Shown: positions 51,915 to 61,131 of the stretch, in pieces
Numbering within the stretch: the first letter of the stretch is position 1
Layout: every line of letters starts with the position of its first letter
NCBI GenBank assembly: GCA_050259035.1
Contig: JBLMZW010000141.1
Location: forward strand, 1 to 64,000
DNA: 64,000 nt
DNA from: JBLMZW01 sp050259035
GTDB lineage: Bacteria > Bacillota > Syntrophomonadia > Syntrophomonadales > DTU052
Direction of reading: 5' to 3'
Position numbers and translations under genes: made by a program
Notes under the pieces: model-generated
Databases searched by the model: none
Told to the model about the DNA's origin: nothing
The model's input: the letters and a program-made list of their open reading frames with translations, nothing else

Positions 51915-54473
51915 ATGAAAGAAAACCTTATCCTGCTGATTGATGGCAATAGTCTGGCCTACCGGGCTTTCTATGCCTTACCCCTTTTAAGAACCAGGCA
52001 GGGGGTATTCACCAATGCCATCTATGGATTCTTAACCATGTTATTCAGGGTATTAAAGGAGTTTAATCCCGAGTATGTGATTGTAGCCTTCGATAAGAGT
52101 CGAATAACTCTACGCACACAGGAGTATGCGGACTATAAGGCTCACCGCCAACCTACCCCACCTGAATTGAGGGATCAGTTTCGTATCTTGAAAGAGGTCT
52201 TATCTGCCCTCGATATCACCTGGATTGAAATGGATGGCTATGAAGCCGATGACCTTTTAGGCACCCTTAGTTGCCGAGCCAGTAAAGAAGGTCTTCCCTG
52301 TGTTATAGTGACCGGAGACCAGGATGCGCTGCAACTAGCAGGCAGAGGGGTTGACATTCTCATTACCCGTAAAGGAATAACGGAGATGGATCGCTACAGC
52401 GATGAACTGGTAATGGAGAAATGGGAGGTCTATCCCGATAGACTGGTCGACGTTAAGGGTTTAATGGGCGATCCTTCTGATAATATTCCCGGTGTACCCG
52501 GGATTGGAAAGAAAACGGCGATTAAGTTGGTCAAAGAGTATGGAAGCCTGAATGAACTCTATGAACATTTGGATGAGGTAAAACCGTCCCGCATTCAAGA
52601 ACTTTTACGAACTAATCGGGATCAGGCCTTCTTGAGCCGCAGCCTTGCTACCATTAATAAATTTTTGGAGGTCCCGCTGGTTCTGCAAGAGTGTCGCTAT
52701 GATCAGCCTAACCGAGAAAGATTACTCGCATTTTATCGAGAACTGGAGTTCAATACATTTGCCCGTGAACTGGGGGGTGAGGTCGAGACTGCACCTGTCC
52801 TCGCCATTGATTACCGGGAGATGCTGGACCAGGTAGCTCCGGGCGATGAGATAGCCCTGATGCTGGTTACCAGTCAGATTCACCCTATGTGGGCCGATCT
52901 CATAAGTATTTATATCTGGTGGAAGGGGAAACCGTACTTAGCTCCTGGTGAGAGTGTACAAATTCTGGCACCGTTATTAGAAGATACCGGGGTGAAAAAG
53001 TACCTGCATAATGCCAAGCAAGCACAAGTGTTGTTAGCTCGCCAGGGAATAAAACTTAATGGCGTGGTTGGAGATACTCTACTACTGTCTTATGTTCTGG
53101 ATCCGAGTTTTCAGGGAGAAAGTTTTCAGGAACACGTATTCCATTATTGGGGAAGAATGATAGAACAGGAGAATGAACCAGAGAAGGCAGTAGCTGAGAT
53201 TATCAACTTTCATCAGCATTTAATGGAAAGGGCTACTCCGGAAATAAAAAAGCTTTACTACGAGGTAGAGTTGCCTCTTTCCTTCGTGCTGGGCGAGATG
53301 GAAGTGGCCGGGGTTCTGGTTGAACGTTCTGTATTAGAAACAATATCGGTCGAACTTGCTGAAAGACTGGAGATGACCGAGACTACAATCTACGAGATGG
53401 CAGGCAGCCAGTTTAATATCAACTCCACCCGTCAACTGGGGGAAGTGCTCTTCGATAGATTAGGGCTGCCTGTTATTAAGAAGACTAAAACCGGTGTTTC
53501 AACCAGTGCTGAGGTTTTAGAACAATTGTATGATTACCATCCCATAATTCCTTTAATCATGGATCACCGACAGCTAATGAAGCTAAAATCCACCTATGTA
53601 GACAGCCTTAAGGATTACATTCACCCCATGACGGGAAGGGTGCATACGGTTTTTAAACAGGCGGTAACCGCAACCGGAAGGTTGTCCAGTGTGGAACCCA
53701 ATCTACAGAATATTCCGGTTCGTATGGAGGATGGACGCCGAATTAGAAAGGCTTTTGTGGCTCCGGTAGGCCAATGGCTTCTTCTCAGTGCGGATTACAG
53801 CCAGATCGACCTGAGGGTCCTGGCTCATGTTTCAGGTGATGATACGTTGATTGAGACTTTTCGTCAGGGTGTCGATATTCATACCCGTACTGCCAGTGAA
53901 ATCTTTAAGGTTTCTCTGGATGCGGTCACTCCTGAACTGAGACGTCGGGCTAAGGCGGTCAATTTTGGTATAGTATATGGAATTAGTGACTTTGGTTTGG
54001 CAAGAGATACCGGTGTAAGTCGCCATGAAGCCAGGGAATACATTGATAATTATTTGTCGTCATACCCGGGAGTACAGGCCTATATGCGGGACATTGTGGA
54101 AACTGGGCGCGAACAAGGTTATGTTGAGACCATCCTGGGGCGCCGTCGTTATCTTCCGGATCTGCTTAGCAGTAATCGGATGGTACGTTCATTTGCTGAG
54201 AGGATGGCTCTGAACACACCAATTCAAGGTGGATCGGCTGATATTATCAAATTGGCTATGTTGGCGATAGATAGGGAAATTAAGAAACGTGAATGGCGTT
54301 GCCGAATGTTATTGCAGGTTCATGACGAATTGGTCTTGGAAGTTCCCGCGGATCTTCTGGAACAGGTGGCCTGGATTCTTAAGGAATGCATGGAAGAAGC
54401 CTATAGTTTAAAAGTTCCTCTGGAGATATCACTGAAATACGGTTTAAATTGGTTCGAAATGAGGTCAAAATAA
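51915..54473 (+). CDS. polA: DNA polymerase I
   Basis: An 852-residue family A polymerase. Residues 1-290 form the 5'-3' exonuclease (IDGNSLAYRAF, YEADDLLGTL, TGDQDALQL, GDPSDNIPGVPGIGKKTA). The central 3'-5' exonuclease-like domain has no DxE motif, so proofreading is probably lost, as in Bacillus and Thermus enzymes. The polymerase domain carries DYSQIDLRVLAH, RRRAKAVNFGIVYG and VHDELVLEVP. ATG 51915 follows AGAGGTG; an upstream in-frame GTG at 51876 lacks a ribosome site. It begins the polA-mutM-ytaF-coaE run and acts in gap filling, primer removal and repair. Confidence 0.97.
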   Translation: MKENLILLIDGNSLAYRAFYALPLLRTRQGVFTNAIYGFLTMLFRVLKEFNPEYVIVAFDKSRITLRTQEYADYKAHRQPTPPELRDQFRILKEVLSALDITWIEMDGYEADDLLGTLSCRASKEGLPCVIVTGDQDALQLAGRGVDILITRKGITEMDRYSDELVMEKWEVYPDRLVDVKGLMGDPSDNIPGVPGIGKKTAIKLVKEYGSLNELYEHLDEVKPSRIQELLRTNRDQAFLSRSLATINKFLEVPLVLQECRYDQPNRERLLAFYRELEFNTFARELGGEVETAPVLAIDYREMLDQVAPGDEIALMLVTSQIHPMWADLISIYIWWKGKPYLAPGESVQILAPLLEDTGVKKYLHNAKQAQVLLARQGIKLNGVVGDTLLLSYVLDPSFQGESFQEHVFHYWGRMIEQENEPEKAVAEIINFHQHLMERATPEIKKLYYEVELPLSFVLGEMEVAGVLVERSVLETISVELAERLEMTETTIYEMAGSQFNINSTRQLGEVLFDRLGLPVIKKTKTGVSTSAEVLEQLYDYHPIIPLIMDHRQLMKLKSTYVDSLKDYIHPMTGRVHTVFKQAVTATGRLSSVEPNLQNIPVRMEDGRRIRKAFVAPVGQWLLLSADYSQIDLRVLAHVSGDDTLIETFRQGVDIHTRTASEIFKVSLDAVTPELRRRAKAVNFGIVYGISDFGLARDTGVSRHEAREYIDNYLSSYPGVQAYMRDIVETGREQGYVETILGRRRYLPDLLSSNRMVRSFAERMALNTPIQGGSADIIKLAMLAIDREIKKREWRCRMLLQVHDELVLEVPADLLEQVAWILKECMEEAYSLKVPLEISLKYGLNWFEMRSK

Positions 54474-54497
54474 TTAATAAAAGCCGGGAGCGATACT

Positions 54498-55301
54498 ATG
54501 CCAGAACTTCCAGAGGTGGAGACCATTGTACGCTCATTGAGCAAGGCGGTAGGATACCGGGTTGAAAAACTGGTCGTTTACAAACCAGTAGTTGTTAGAC
54601 AGGAGTGCTATTCGATTGACAGCTTGACTGGTTTGCCAATCGAAAGCATAACCCGAAGAGGTAAGTTTATCGTAATGGACCTGGGTGGCCAGCATTATCT
54701 GATATGGCATATGGGCATGAGCGGGCGTTTGTTTCTAACGGAATCCGGTCAGACCAGGGCCAATCATACCCATGTTGTTTTGCATTTGGTGGATGCCGGG
54801 GAGTTGCATTATGTAGACCCGCGTCGGTTTGGAGGTTTATGGCTAGTACATCGTCCTGAGGATGTATTCGGCCAACTTGGCCCTGAACCGTTGGGAAAAG
54901 AATTTTCTGCAGCCTACCTTGAAAAGTCATTAAGGAATAAGAAAACTCCGATTAAAAACCTCTTGCTCAACCAGTGTGTTGTAGCTGGAATAGGAAATAT
55001 TTACGCTGATGAGATCTTATTCGACTCTGCCATAAGCCCAGAAAGAATCGCCGGGTCATTAGACTCTAAAGAAATTGCGAAATTACACCGATCAATTAAA
55101 AAGGTTTTACGTCAGGGAATCGAATGTCGGGGAACTACTTTCAGGGATTACCGAGACGGTTTTAATCGACCTGGTGGTTTTCAGGAGTACCTGCGGGTTT
55201 ATGGCCGAGAGGGTAAACCATGCTTGAAGTGTGGGAACCCAATTTGCCGAATAAAAATGGGCGGCCGCAGTACACATTTTTGTCAGCATTGCCAGCATTG
55301 A
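54498..55301 (+). CDS. mutM: Formamidopyrimidine-DNA glycosylase (Fpg/MutM)
   Basis: A 267-residue repair glycosylase/AP lyase. It starts MPELPEVETI, giving the catalytic N-terminal proline and Glu pair. Lys near residue 58 (TRRGKF) and the helix-two-turn-helix (QCVVAGIGNIYADEIL) are present, and the C-terminal zinc finger CLKCGNPICRIKMGGRSTHFCQHC has four cysteines. It removes 8-oxoguanine and FAPY lesions. It lies 24 bases after polA and is probably in the same transcript. Confidence 0.97.
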   Translation: MPELPEVETIVRSLSKAVGYRVEKLVVYKPVVVRQECYSIDSLTGLPIESITRRGKFIVMDLGGQHYLIWHMGMSGRLFLTESGQTRANHTHVVLHLVDAGELHYVDPRRFGGLWLVHRPEDVFGQLGPEPLGKEFSAAYLEKSLRNKKTPIKNLLLNQCVVAGIGNIYADEILFDSAISPERIAGSLDSKEIAKLHRSIKKVLRQGIECRGTTFRDYRDGFNRPGGFQEYLRVYGREGKPCLKCGNPICRIKMGGRSTHFCQHCQH

Positions 55302-55450
55302 TCGAACTGCAATTTGGATTTCAGTGATTGTTTTTAATAAGCTGGCGAAGGTTGCTAAGATTAGTAAGCGCATGCCATAATAGGTAAGTGCACAACTAAC
55401 TGCTTCTATCCATATAGTAAGAGAGAATAATGGATAGGAGTGGTATCATA

Positions 55451-56074
55451 ATGTACCTATTCGTTAGCCTGCTTCTGGCTCTGGCAGTCAGCGCCGACGG
55501 GTTTGGTGTTGGGGTGGCCTACGGGCTAAAGAAGATCAAGATTCCTATACTCTCCATCCTGGTTATTTGTCTGGCCTCAATGTTAGCAATCGGAGCTTCT
55601 ATGGTGGTGGGGAAGGGAATTGCCCTTTATTTTAGTCCAAAACTAGCGAGTGTTGTAGGTGCATTGGCTTTATTTTTCGTTGGGATATGGTTCTTAAGCG
55701 ATCTTTGGCGTGATTCAGATGATAAACGAACAGAAATTACTTCGATAAGAATCCGACCTCTGGGTGTTATAATCCAGATTTTAAGAGAACCAGCCCGGGC
55801 CGATTTCGATTCGTCCGGTGTAATAAGCTACAGCGAAGCTTTTTTCCTGGGTGCTGCTCTAGCAGTCGATGCTTTGGGAGCCGGCCTGGGAGCAGCTATG
55901 GCTGGGTATAACCTCCTAGCAACTATAGCGGCAGTAGGTTGCTGCAAGTTCCTGGTACTGAATTTAGGGCTTCGCCTGGGGGAACGTCTTCAGCGGGGGT
56001 TCCTGAAAAAGTACTCGCCTGTTATTGCTGGTTTAATCCTTTGTTTATTAGGCATAGCTGAACTGGTGAGGTGA
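55451..56074 (+). CDS. ytaF: Sporulation-associated membrane protein YtaF
   Basis: A 207-residue protein with six membrane segments and the MntP/YtaF-like internal duplication. Conserved residues are AVSADGFGVGVAYG in the first helix and AVDALGAGLGA in the fourth. Between the halves lies DFDSSGVISYSE, a canonical EF-hand-like calcium loop that is normal in this family. ATG 55451 follows AGGAG by ten bases; ATG 55430 is an alternative. YtaF is linked to sporulation in Bacillus. It overlaps or abuts coaE and follows mutM, the usual Firmicute order. Confidence 0.9.
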   Translation: MYLFVSLLLALAVSADGFGVGVAYGLKKIKIPILSILVICLASMLAIGASMVVGKGIALYFSPKLASVVGALALFFVGIWFLSDLWRDSDDKRTEITSIRIRPLGVIIQILREPARADFDSSGVISYSEAFFLGAALAVDALGAGLGAAMAGYNLLATIAAVGCCKFLVLNLGLRLGERLQRGFLKKYSPVIAGLILCLLGIAELVR

Positions 56075-56079
56075 GCCCT

Positions 56080-56691
56080 TTGTTTATTATAGGTCTAACC
56101 GGCGGAATAGCCACCGGTAAAAGCACTGTGTCAGAAATGTTGGGACAACTTGGAGCGGTAGTCATTGATGGGGATCGGGTGGCTCATGAGGTAATGCAGC
56201 CCGGAGAATCTGCTTACCAAAAAGTCGTTGCTCACTTTGGCAGTGAAATTCTTCAGCCCAACGGAGAAATTGACCGGGGTAAACTAGGTGACCTCATATT
56301 TAATAATCCAGAATTAAGATTTACCTTGAACAGTATTGTCCATCCAGTTGTTGAAAAGGCCATGCGGTCCACGACACAACAACTGCCACTTGATACTGAA
56401 ATTGTTGTTTGGGATATTCCCCTGTTAATAGAAACAGGTATGAATCATCAAGTAGATGAAGTATGGCTGGTATGGGTAGACGAAGAAACCCAACTGGAAC
56501 GGTTGATGCAACGCAATAGAATACCAGCCGAGGAAGCCCTTAAAAGAATTAGATCTCAGATGTCAATCTTCGAAAAAATAAAAAAATCCGATCGGTTAAT
56601 CGATAATCGAGGCAGCTTTGAGGAAACCAGAAGAATTACCACCGAATTTTACCACCATCTAAGGCGAATTATCCAAAGCAAAATATTATAG
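56080..56691 (+). CDS. coaE: Dephospho-CoA kinase
   Basis: A 203-residue P-loop kinase. It begins FIIGLTGGIATGKS (Walker A), has DGDRVAHEVM near residue 30, and the lid region LMQRNRIPAEEALKRIRSQM near 145-165. It catalyses the last step of coenzyme A synthesis. The start is TTG 56080, five bases after GAGGTGA; GTG 56071, overlapping the ytaF stop, is an alternative. Placement after polA-mutM-ytaF is conserved in Firmicutes. Confidence 0.95.
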   Translation: MFIIGLTGGIATGKSTVSEMLGQLGAVVIDGDRVAHEVMQPGESAYQKVVAHFGSEILQPNGEIDRGKLGDLIFNNPELRFTLNSIVHPVVEKAMRSTTQQLPLDTEIVVWDIPLLIETGMNHQVDEVWLVWVDEETQLERLMQRNRIPAEEALKRIRSQMSIFEKIKKSDRLIDNRGSFEETRRITTEFYHHLRRIIQSKIL

Positions 56692-56750
56692 GATGTAAAG
56701 AGACAGTTATCCTAAACTTAAGTAGAAAAAACCTGGGAAGAGGTGGTTTC

Positions 56751-57329
56751 ATGCCGAAATTGCAGACTAGGAAATCCAACCAGGTGTCTTTCAGTTTTAT
56801 CCTGTGGGGGGTTATTATTATCGTTCTGGCCATTGTCCTTTCCTTTCCCAGGTGGATAACTTACTTCTACCCCCTTCCGCATAAAGAACTGGTTATGAAA
56901 TATTCTGCCCAGTACGATGTTGATCCCTATCTGGTTTTCGCCGTCATACGAACTGAAAGCGATTTTCAGTCCCAGGCGACATCTTCTTCCGGAGCCCGTG
57001 GTCTGATGCAACTGATGCCTGAAACGGCGAGTTGGGCAGCTCAACAGGCGGGATTAAAAGACTACGAGGAAAGCCAGCTATCTGATCCCAACGTCAATAT
57101 CCGGTTAGGCTGCTGGTATTTAAACGACCTATCCCGCGAGTTCAAGGGACGGCTTCCCCTGGTTATCGCCGCGTATAACGCTGGAAGAGGTAATGTCAGG
57201 GAATGGCTGGTTCAAGGTGTCTGGGATGGTAGCACAGAAAATCTGCAAAAAATACCCTTCCCGGAGACCCGCATGCACGTCCAGCGTGTTTTAAACGATT
57301 ATGAGGTATATAGAACCATTTATGAATAG
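56751..57329 (+). CDS. Membrane-anchored lytic transglycosylase (SLT domain)
   Basis: A 192-residue protein with one N-terminal membrane helix (about 13-34) and an SLT lysozyme-like domain. The catalytic Glu lies in VIRTESDF near residue 68, with GLMQLMPETA at about 84 and AYNAGRGNV at about 143, the classic soluble lytic transglycosylase motifs. It cleaves peptidoglycan glycan strands outside the membrane. GGGAAGAGG precedes ATG 56751. The same placement after coaE is seen in related genomes, to my knowledge. Confidence 0.95.
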   Translation: MPKLQTRKSNQVSFSFILWGVIIIVLAIVLSFPRWITYFYPLPHKELVMKYSAQYDVDPYLVFAVIRTESDFQSQATSSSGARGLMQLMPETASWAAQQAGLKDYEESQLSDPNVNIRLGCWYLNDLSREFKGRLPLVIAAYNAGRGNVREWLVQGVWDGSTENLQKIPFPETRMHVQRVLNDYEVYRTIYE

Positions 57330-57459
57330 TGTATTTGCTGCATGTCTATAAGTGTCCTGCTCGTCATATTTGCCTGTCTTCTGCCATATATTAGAAACCA
57401 ATAGAACTATCAATATACCGACTGGTATAAAAGCAAGACCCATCTGAGGAGTGATCCCC

Positions 57460-59076
57460 TTGTTTCTACGGTATGGACGTCTTATTTTTGCCTTGTTTTG
57501 TATCGTCCTGGGACTAGCTTTTATGTTACCGTCCCTGCATCAGTCTGTAACAACACTTACCAGTAGTTCAGATAAGAAAGTTCTTAAACTGGGAGTGGTA
57601 GCAAAAGAAATAGTTGTTGATCCCTCGTTAGCTCAAAGTCGCCCTGAGAAGTTGATGGCATCAACGATGTATGAACCACTTTTGCGCTACGACGAGATCA
57701 GTAAAAGTCTTAAGCCTTGCCTGGCCAGAAACTGGGGATACTCCAAGGATGGGAGAAGCCTGGTTATCATGCTGGCCAATTGCGTTTACTTTCATAATGG
57801 CAGGCAAATGACGGCTCAGGATATTAAGAATTCCTGGGAACGCTCATTACGAGATTCAAAAGACTTAGAACTTCAATACCTCTTTACCACCATCGAAGGA
57901 GCCGACGCTTTCCAACAGGGAGTGGCTGATGAGATTAAGGGATTGAAAGTGATTGATAGATATACTCTTCGCATTTATATGAATCAACCTGATTCTGCTC
58001 TGGTTTACAAGATGACCAATTCTGCATTTTGGATAGTCGATGTCACCGACAGCGTTTCCACTCCTCCGGGCACTGGACCTTACCGGTTGAATAAACTAGA
58101 TGAAAAACAATTGGTAGTAAAGAGTTTTAAGAATTATTGGGGAACTAAGCCGGACACTGGCGAAATATATTTCGAAGCTTTTGATGATGAGTCAGAAGCC
58201 CTAAAAAGTTTCCAAAATGGAAATCTTGATTATCTTGATCAGGTACCGGTTAAAGAAGTAGCCGGCTTAGCAAAAGATTCTGCTTGGAAGGATTGTTTAG
58301 TTCGCGTACCGGTCCTGGGTTTTTATGCCCTGGGAATGAACGTAAATCAATACCCTTTTAACGAACTCCAATTTCGGCAGGCATTAAATTATTGTATTGA
58401 CCGTCAACATCTAATAAACAATGTAATGGGCGGGGTTGGCGTTGCCTCGAAGGGGGTCTTCCCGGTTGATCTCCCGGGATACAACCGAGCACTTCGGGGA
58501 TACTCTTACAACCCTGAACTAAGCAGTGAATTATCAGCTGAATCTTCTTATATGCAAGAATCCCAACCACCTGCTATCAAACTCTATTTTAATTCCGATC
58601 CGGGGCAGGAAAAATTAATTATGGCATGCCAAGCCCAATTGGAAAACCTAGGATTAAACATTCAACCCATGCCAATGAACTGGGATGATTATCTTGGCCG
58701 GGTAACTACTCTGCAAACAGAATTCTTCCGGTTTGGGTGGGACGCCGACTATCCAGACCCCGATGGTTTTCTCTACCCTTTGTTTCATAGCAGCCAGATT
58801 GGGATAAGTAATTTCTGTGCCTATAAAAATCCGAGGCTGGATAATATATTGGACGATGCGCGCAAAGAAACAGCCGACAATCAAAAAAGAATCAAGTTAT
58901 TACGCCGGGCGGAGCAAATCGTAATTGACGATGCTCCAATGATTTGGCTATTTCAAAAGCAGTCGGTTAAGATGGTTAATCCAAGGGTTAAGGGCTTACA
59001 GGTAGACGGCATGGGCCTTATCAATTGGAAAAAAATAGAGCTTCTTGATGGCGCAGATATCAAAGAACAGTCCTAA
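57460..59076 (+). CDS. Peptide-type ABC substrate-binding protein (SBP family 5)
   Basis: A protein of about 538 residues with an N-terminal signal or anchor segment (about 5-25, no lipobox). Family 5 features include TMYEPLLRYD, NWGYSKDGRSLVIML, CVYFHNGRQMTAQDIKNSWER, GTGPYRL, FRQALNYCIDRQ and FRFGWDADYPDPDGFLYPLF. It resembles oligopeptide-binding OppA-type proteins. No permease or ATPase genes are adjacent, so it is an orphan. TTG 57460 follows GAGGAG; GTG 57451 is an alternative. A strong terminator follows. Confidence 0.93.
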   Translation: MFLRYGRLIFALFCIVLGLAFMLPSLHQSVTTLTSSSDKKVLKLGVVAKEIVVDPSLAQSRPEKLMASTMYEPLLRYDEISKSLKPCLARNWGYSKDGRSLVIMLANCVYFHNGRQMTAQDIKNSWERSLRDSKDLELQYLFTTIEGADAFQQGVADEIKGLKVIDRYTLRIYMNQPDSALVYKMTNSAFWIVDVTDSVSTPPGTGPYRLNKLDEKQLVVKSFKNYWGTKPDTGEIYFEAFDDESEALKSFQNGNLDYLDQVPVKEVAGLAKDSAWKDCLVRVPVLGFYALGMNVNQYPFNELQFRQALNYCIDRQHLINNVMGGVGVASKGVFPVDLPGYNRALRGYSYNPELSSELSAESSYMQESQPPAIKLYFNSDPGQEKLIMACQAQLENLGLNIQPMPMNWDDYLGRVTTLQTEFFRFGWDADYPDPDGFLYPLFHSSQIGISNFCAYKNPRLDNILDDARKETADNQKRIKLLRRAEQIVIDDAPMIWLFQKQSVKMVNPRVKGLQVDGMGLINWKKIELLDGADIKEQS

Positions 59077-59102
59077 TAAGCCGCAACATTATAACTTTTG
59101 AG

Positions 59103-59142
59103 AAGGCCGGTACATGGGTGAGTTACCGGCCTTTGTAATTTA
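59103..59142 (+). terminator. Rho-independent terminator after the binding-protein gene
   Basis: AAGGCCGGTA (59103-59112) pairs with TACCGGCCTT (59124-59133), ten perfect base pairs with an eleven-base loop, followed by TGTAATTT. Confidence 0.8.
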
Positions 59143-59255
59143 TAGATTAAATTCAGAATAATTCACAAATTTTAAATAAAATAAGAAAACTATGGCAGGA
59201 AACTCGATCATTACAGAGAACTGTATTAGGTAATTGATGGTAGGAGGGATTGATC

Positions 59256-60743
59256 TTGTCCGTCTTACAGGAGCATGAGCGAAGTATTAATCAGGTTACT
59301 TTTTATATGGTTTTTATTGGTTCAGTTCTAGGCGTACCTTTCTTTTTGTTTGTGAATAACCTGGGCATTGCTCCAACCTCATTTTTATTGATACCCATAG
59401 TATTTAGTCTAATTACCAGGTTCATGGGAAATACCTCCAGAGCTTACTTATGCAAGTATTCATATATGTTTATCTTCGCCTTGTTTACCCTTACGATTTT
59501 CTGCGTACTGGGTTATTACGATAATAACAACGCAGTGGTACTGCTGTACTTTGTGGGCCTGGTAGTCGCAGCCATGTACTATGGGAGACGCCTGGTCTAC
59601 TTCTATGCAGCCCTGGTAACAATTCTTAACGTTGTAGGGATTGCTGTACTGCCCCATAAAATATTTTTTATGGAGTATGCTTTCAATGACTGGTTTTCTG
59701 TTCTGGGTCTTTTCATTCTAGCGACCATTGCAGCCGGTGTTGTAGCTTATCGGGCTTCTGCCCTGATAGTCAAAGTGGAAACGGAAGAACAAAACGGCAA
59801 GGGTCTTGTTGATTCGTTACATAAAACTGTCAATCAAATATCAACGACCGCCGGTGAATTAAATCAAGTGAGCAATAAAATTCATTTATCCGCGCAGGAT
59901 GCTGCTAATTCCGCCGGACAAATATCCGCGGCCATGAACCAGATGACACAGGCTTTTACTCATCAATCAGAACATGTGCTGGAGGTCTCGGATGCGACCG
60001 ACCATATGGATCGATCCTTCCGAACCGTAATGGATAGCATGGAAACAGCCAGGGGGGCATCCTCCCGAAGCCTGGAAATAACCAATCAGGGGGCCGGTTA
60101 TATCGATTCAGTCGTAGAATCTATAGATCAACTAGCCCAGTCAATTTCGGTATCAATCGAAACGGCAGGGAACCTTCAGGAATCCTCGGCCGAGATTAAG
60201 AATATTGTTGAACTGATTAGCGAGATTACCGCTCAGACCAATTTGTTATCCTTAAACGCTGCGATTGAAGCGGCTCGGGCTGGAGAAGCCGGACGTGGGT
60301 TTGCGGTAGTGGCGGAGGAAGTTAGGAGATTAGCCGCTCAATCGGCCACGGCGACCGAAACTATAAATCGGATCATTACTAATATCCAGGACCAGATCAT
60401 CGAGGCTAACCGAGTTGCCCGCCTGGGACGGGATAACATAACTCGCAGTGAAGAATTGACCCAAAATGCTCACGAGGCTTTTTCCGGTATTGCGATAGCG
60501 GTTGCAGAAGCGACCTCGACCCTAGATGAGGCTGCAACTGCGGTTCAGAGCTTGGCGACCGATAGTAACAGTATTGACGATAAAATGAGCAGCCTGGCAA
60601 CTGCTTGCCAGCAATCGTTGGCTGGGGCACAGGAAATAATGGCCAACGTTGAACAACAGATGTTTAGATACAATGAGTTGTTGGAAATGGCCAAGTCGTT
60701 GACTACTCTGGCGGGTTCACTGGAAAAGGGAGCTCAAGCATAA
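59256..60743 (+). CDS. Methyl-accepting chemotaxis protein
   Basis: A receptor of about 495 residues. Residues about 15-170 contain six hydrophobic segments with short loops, so sensing is probably within or near the membrane. No HAMP domain is obvious. The signalling hairpin tip reads [27 protein letters not shown], followed by [10 protein letters not shown]. The TTG start at 59256 lies seven bases after GGAGGG; TTG 59250 is an alternative. No chemotaxis or flagellar genes are nearby. Confidence 0.93.
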   Translation: MSVLQEHERSINQVTFYMVFIGSVLGVPFFLFVNNLGIAPTSFLLIPIVFSLITRFMGNTSRAYLCKYSYMFIFALFTLTIFCVLGYYDNNNAVVLLYFVGLVVAAMYYGRRLVYFYAALVTILNVVGIAVLPHKIFFMEYAFNDWFSVLGLFILATIAAGVVAYRASALIVKVETEEQNGKGLVDSLHKTVNQISTTAGELNQVSNKIHLSAQDAANSAGQISAAMNQMTQAFTHQSEHVLEVSDATDHMDRSFRTVMDSMETARGASSRSLEITNQGAGYIDSVVESIDQLAQSISVSIETAGNLQESSAEIKNIVELISEITAQTNLLSLNAAIEAARAGEAGRGFAVVAEEVRRLAAQSATATETINRIITNIQDQIIEANRVARLGRDNITRSEELTQNAHEAFSGIAIAVAEATSTLDEAATAVQSLATDSNSIDDKMSSLATACQQSLAGAQEIMANVEQQMFRYNELLEMAKSLTTLAGSLEKGAQA

Positions 60744-61131
60744 ATCCTAGAGAAAGTACGTCGGAGTAAAATGCTTTTCCATTTACGTAAACTGCGGGCC
60801 ATTGATAACGGGAACTATAATGAACTTGAATAATCAGTAGGTGTCAGAACCCACCATTTTCCTGCCTACCTGTAAACATCCCTTGAATGGGTTAAGGAGC
60901 ATTGCTCTATATACCAAGGGGTGTTCCCTGTTGACCTCACCAGGATTGAATCCCAGCAAATCTGATAAATTGAGGCTCTCAAATGATTTGCCCTATGGAA
61001 CAAATACAAGAGTAAAGGATATAACAAAAGTCATAACGAAACAGTAATAAGCTAATCTTCTAGGATATTTATTTAGTTTTATAAGAGAGATCTAATTCAA
61101 AATTAGACCTTTTAGTTTGGGAGATGAAGTG
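60744..61131. other. Long intergenic region with a possible minus-strand gene remnant
   Basis: About 390 bases. On the minus strand, 52 open codons ending in TGA at 60834-60836 have protein-like composition but no start or ribosome site, so this may be a decayed gene end. A 68-codon plus-strand frame at 60841-61047 lacks a ribosome site and is not called. No RNA gene, strong terminator or promoter was recognised. Confidence 0.3.

Noticed and set aside
60841..61047. 68-codon plus-strand frame
   Set aside because: GTG start without a ribosome site and no recognisable features.
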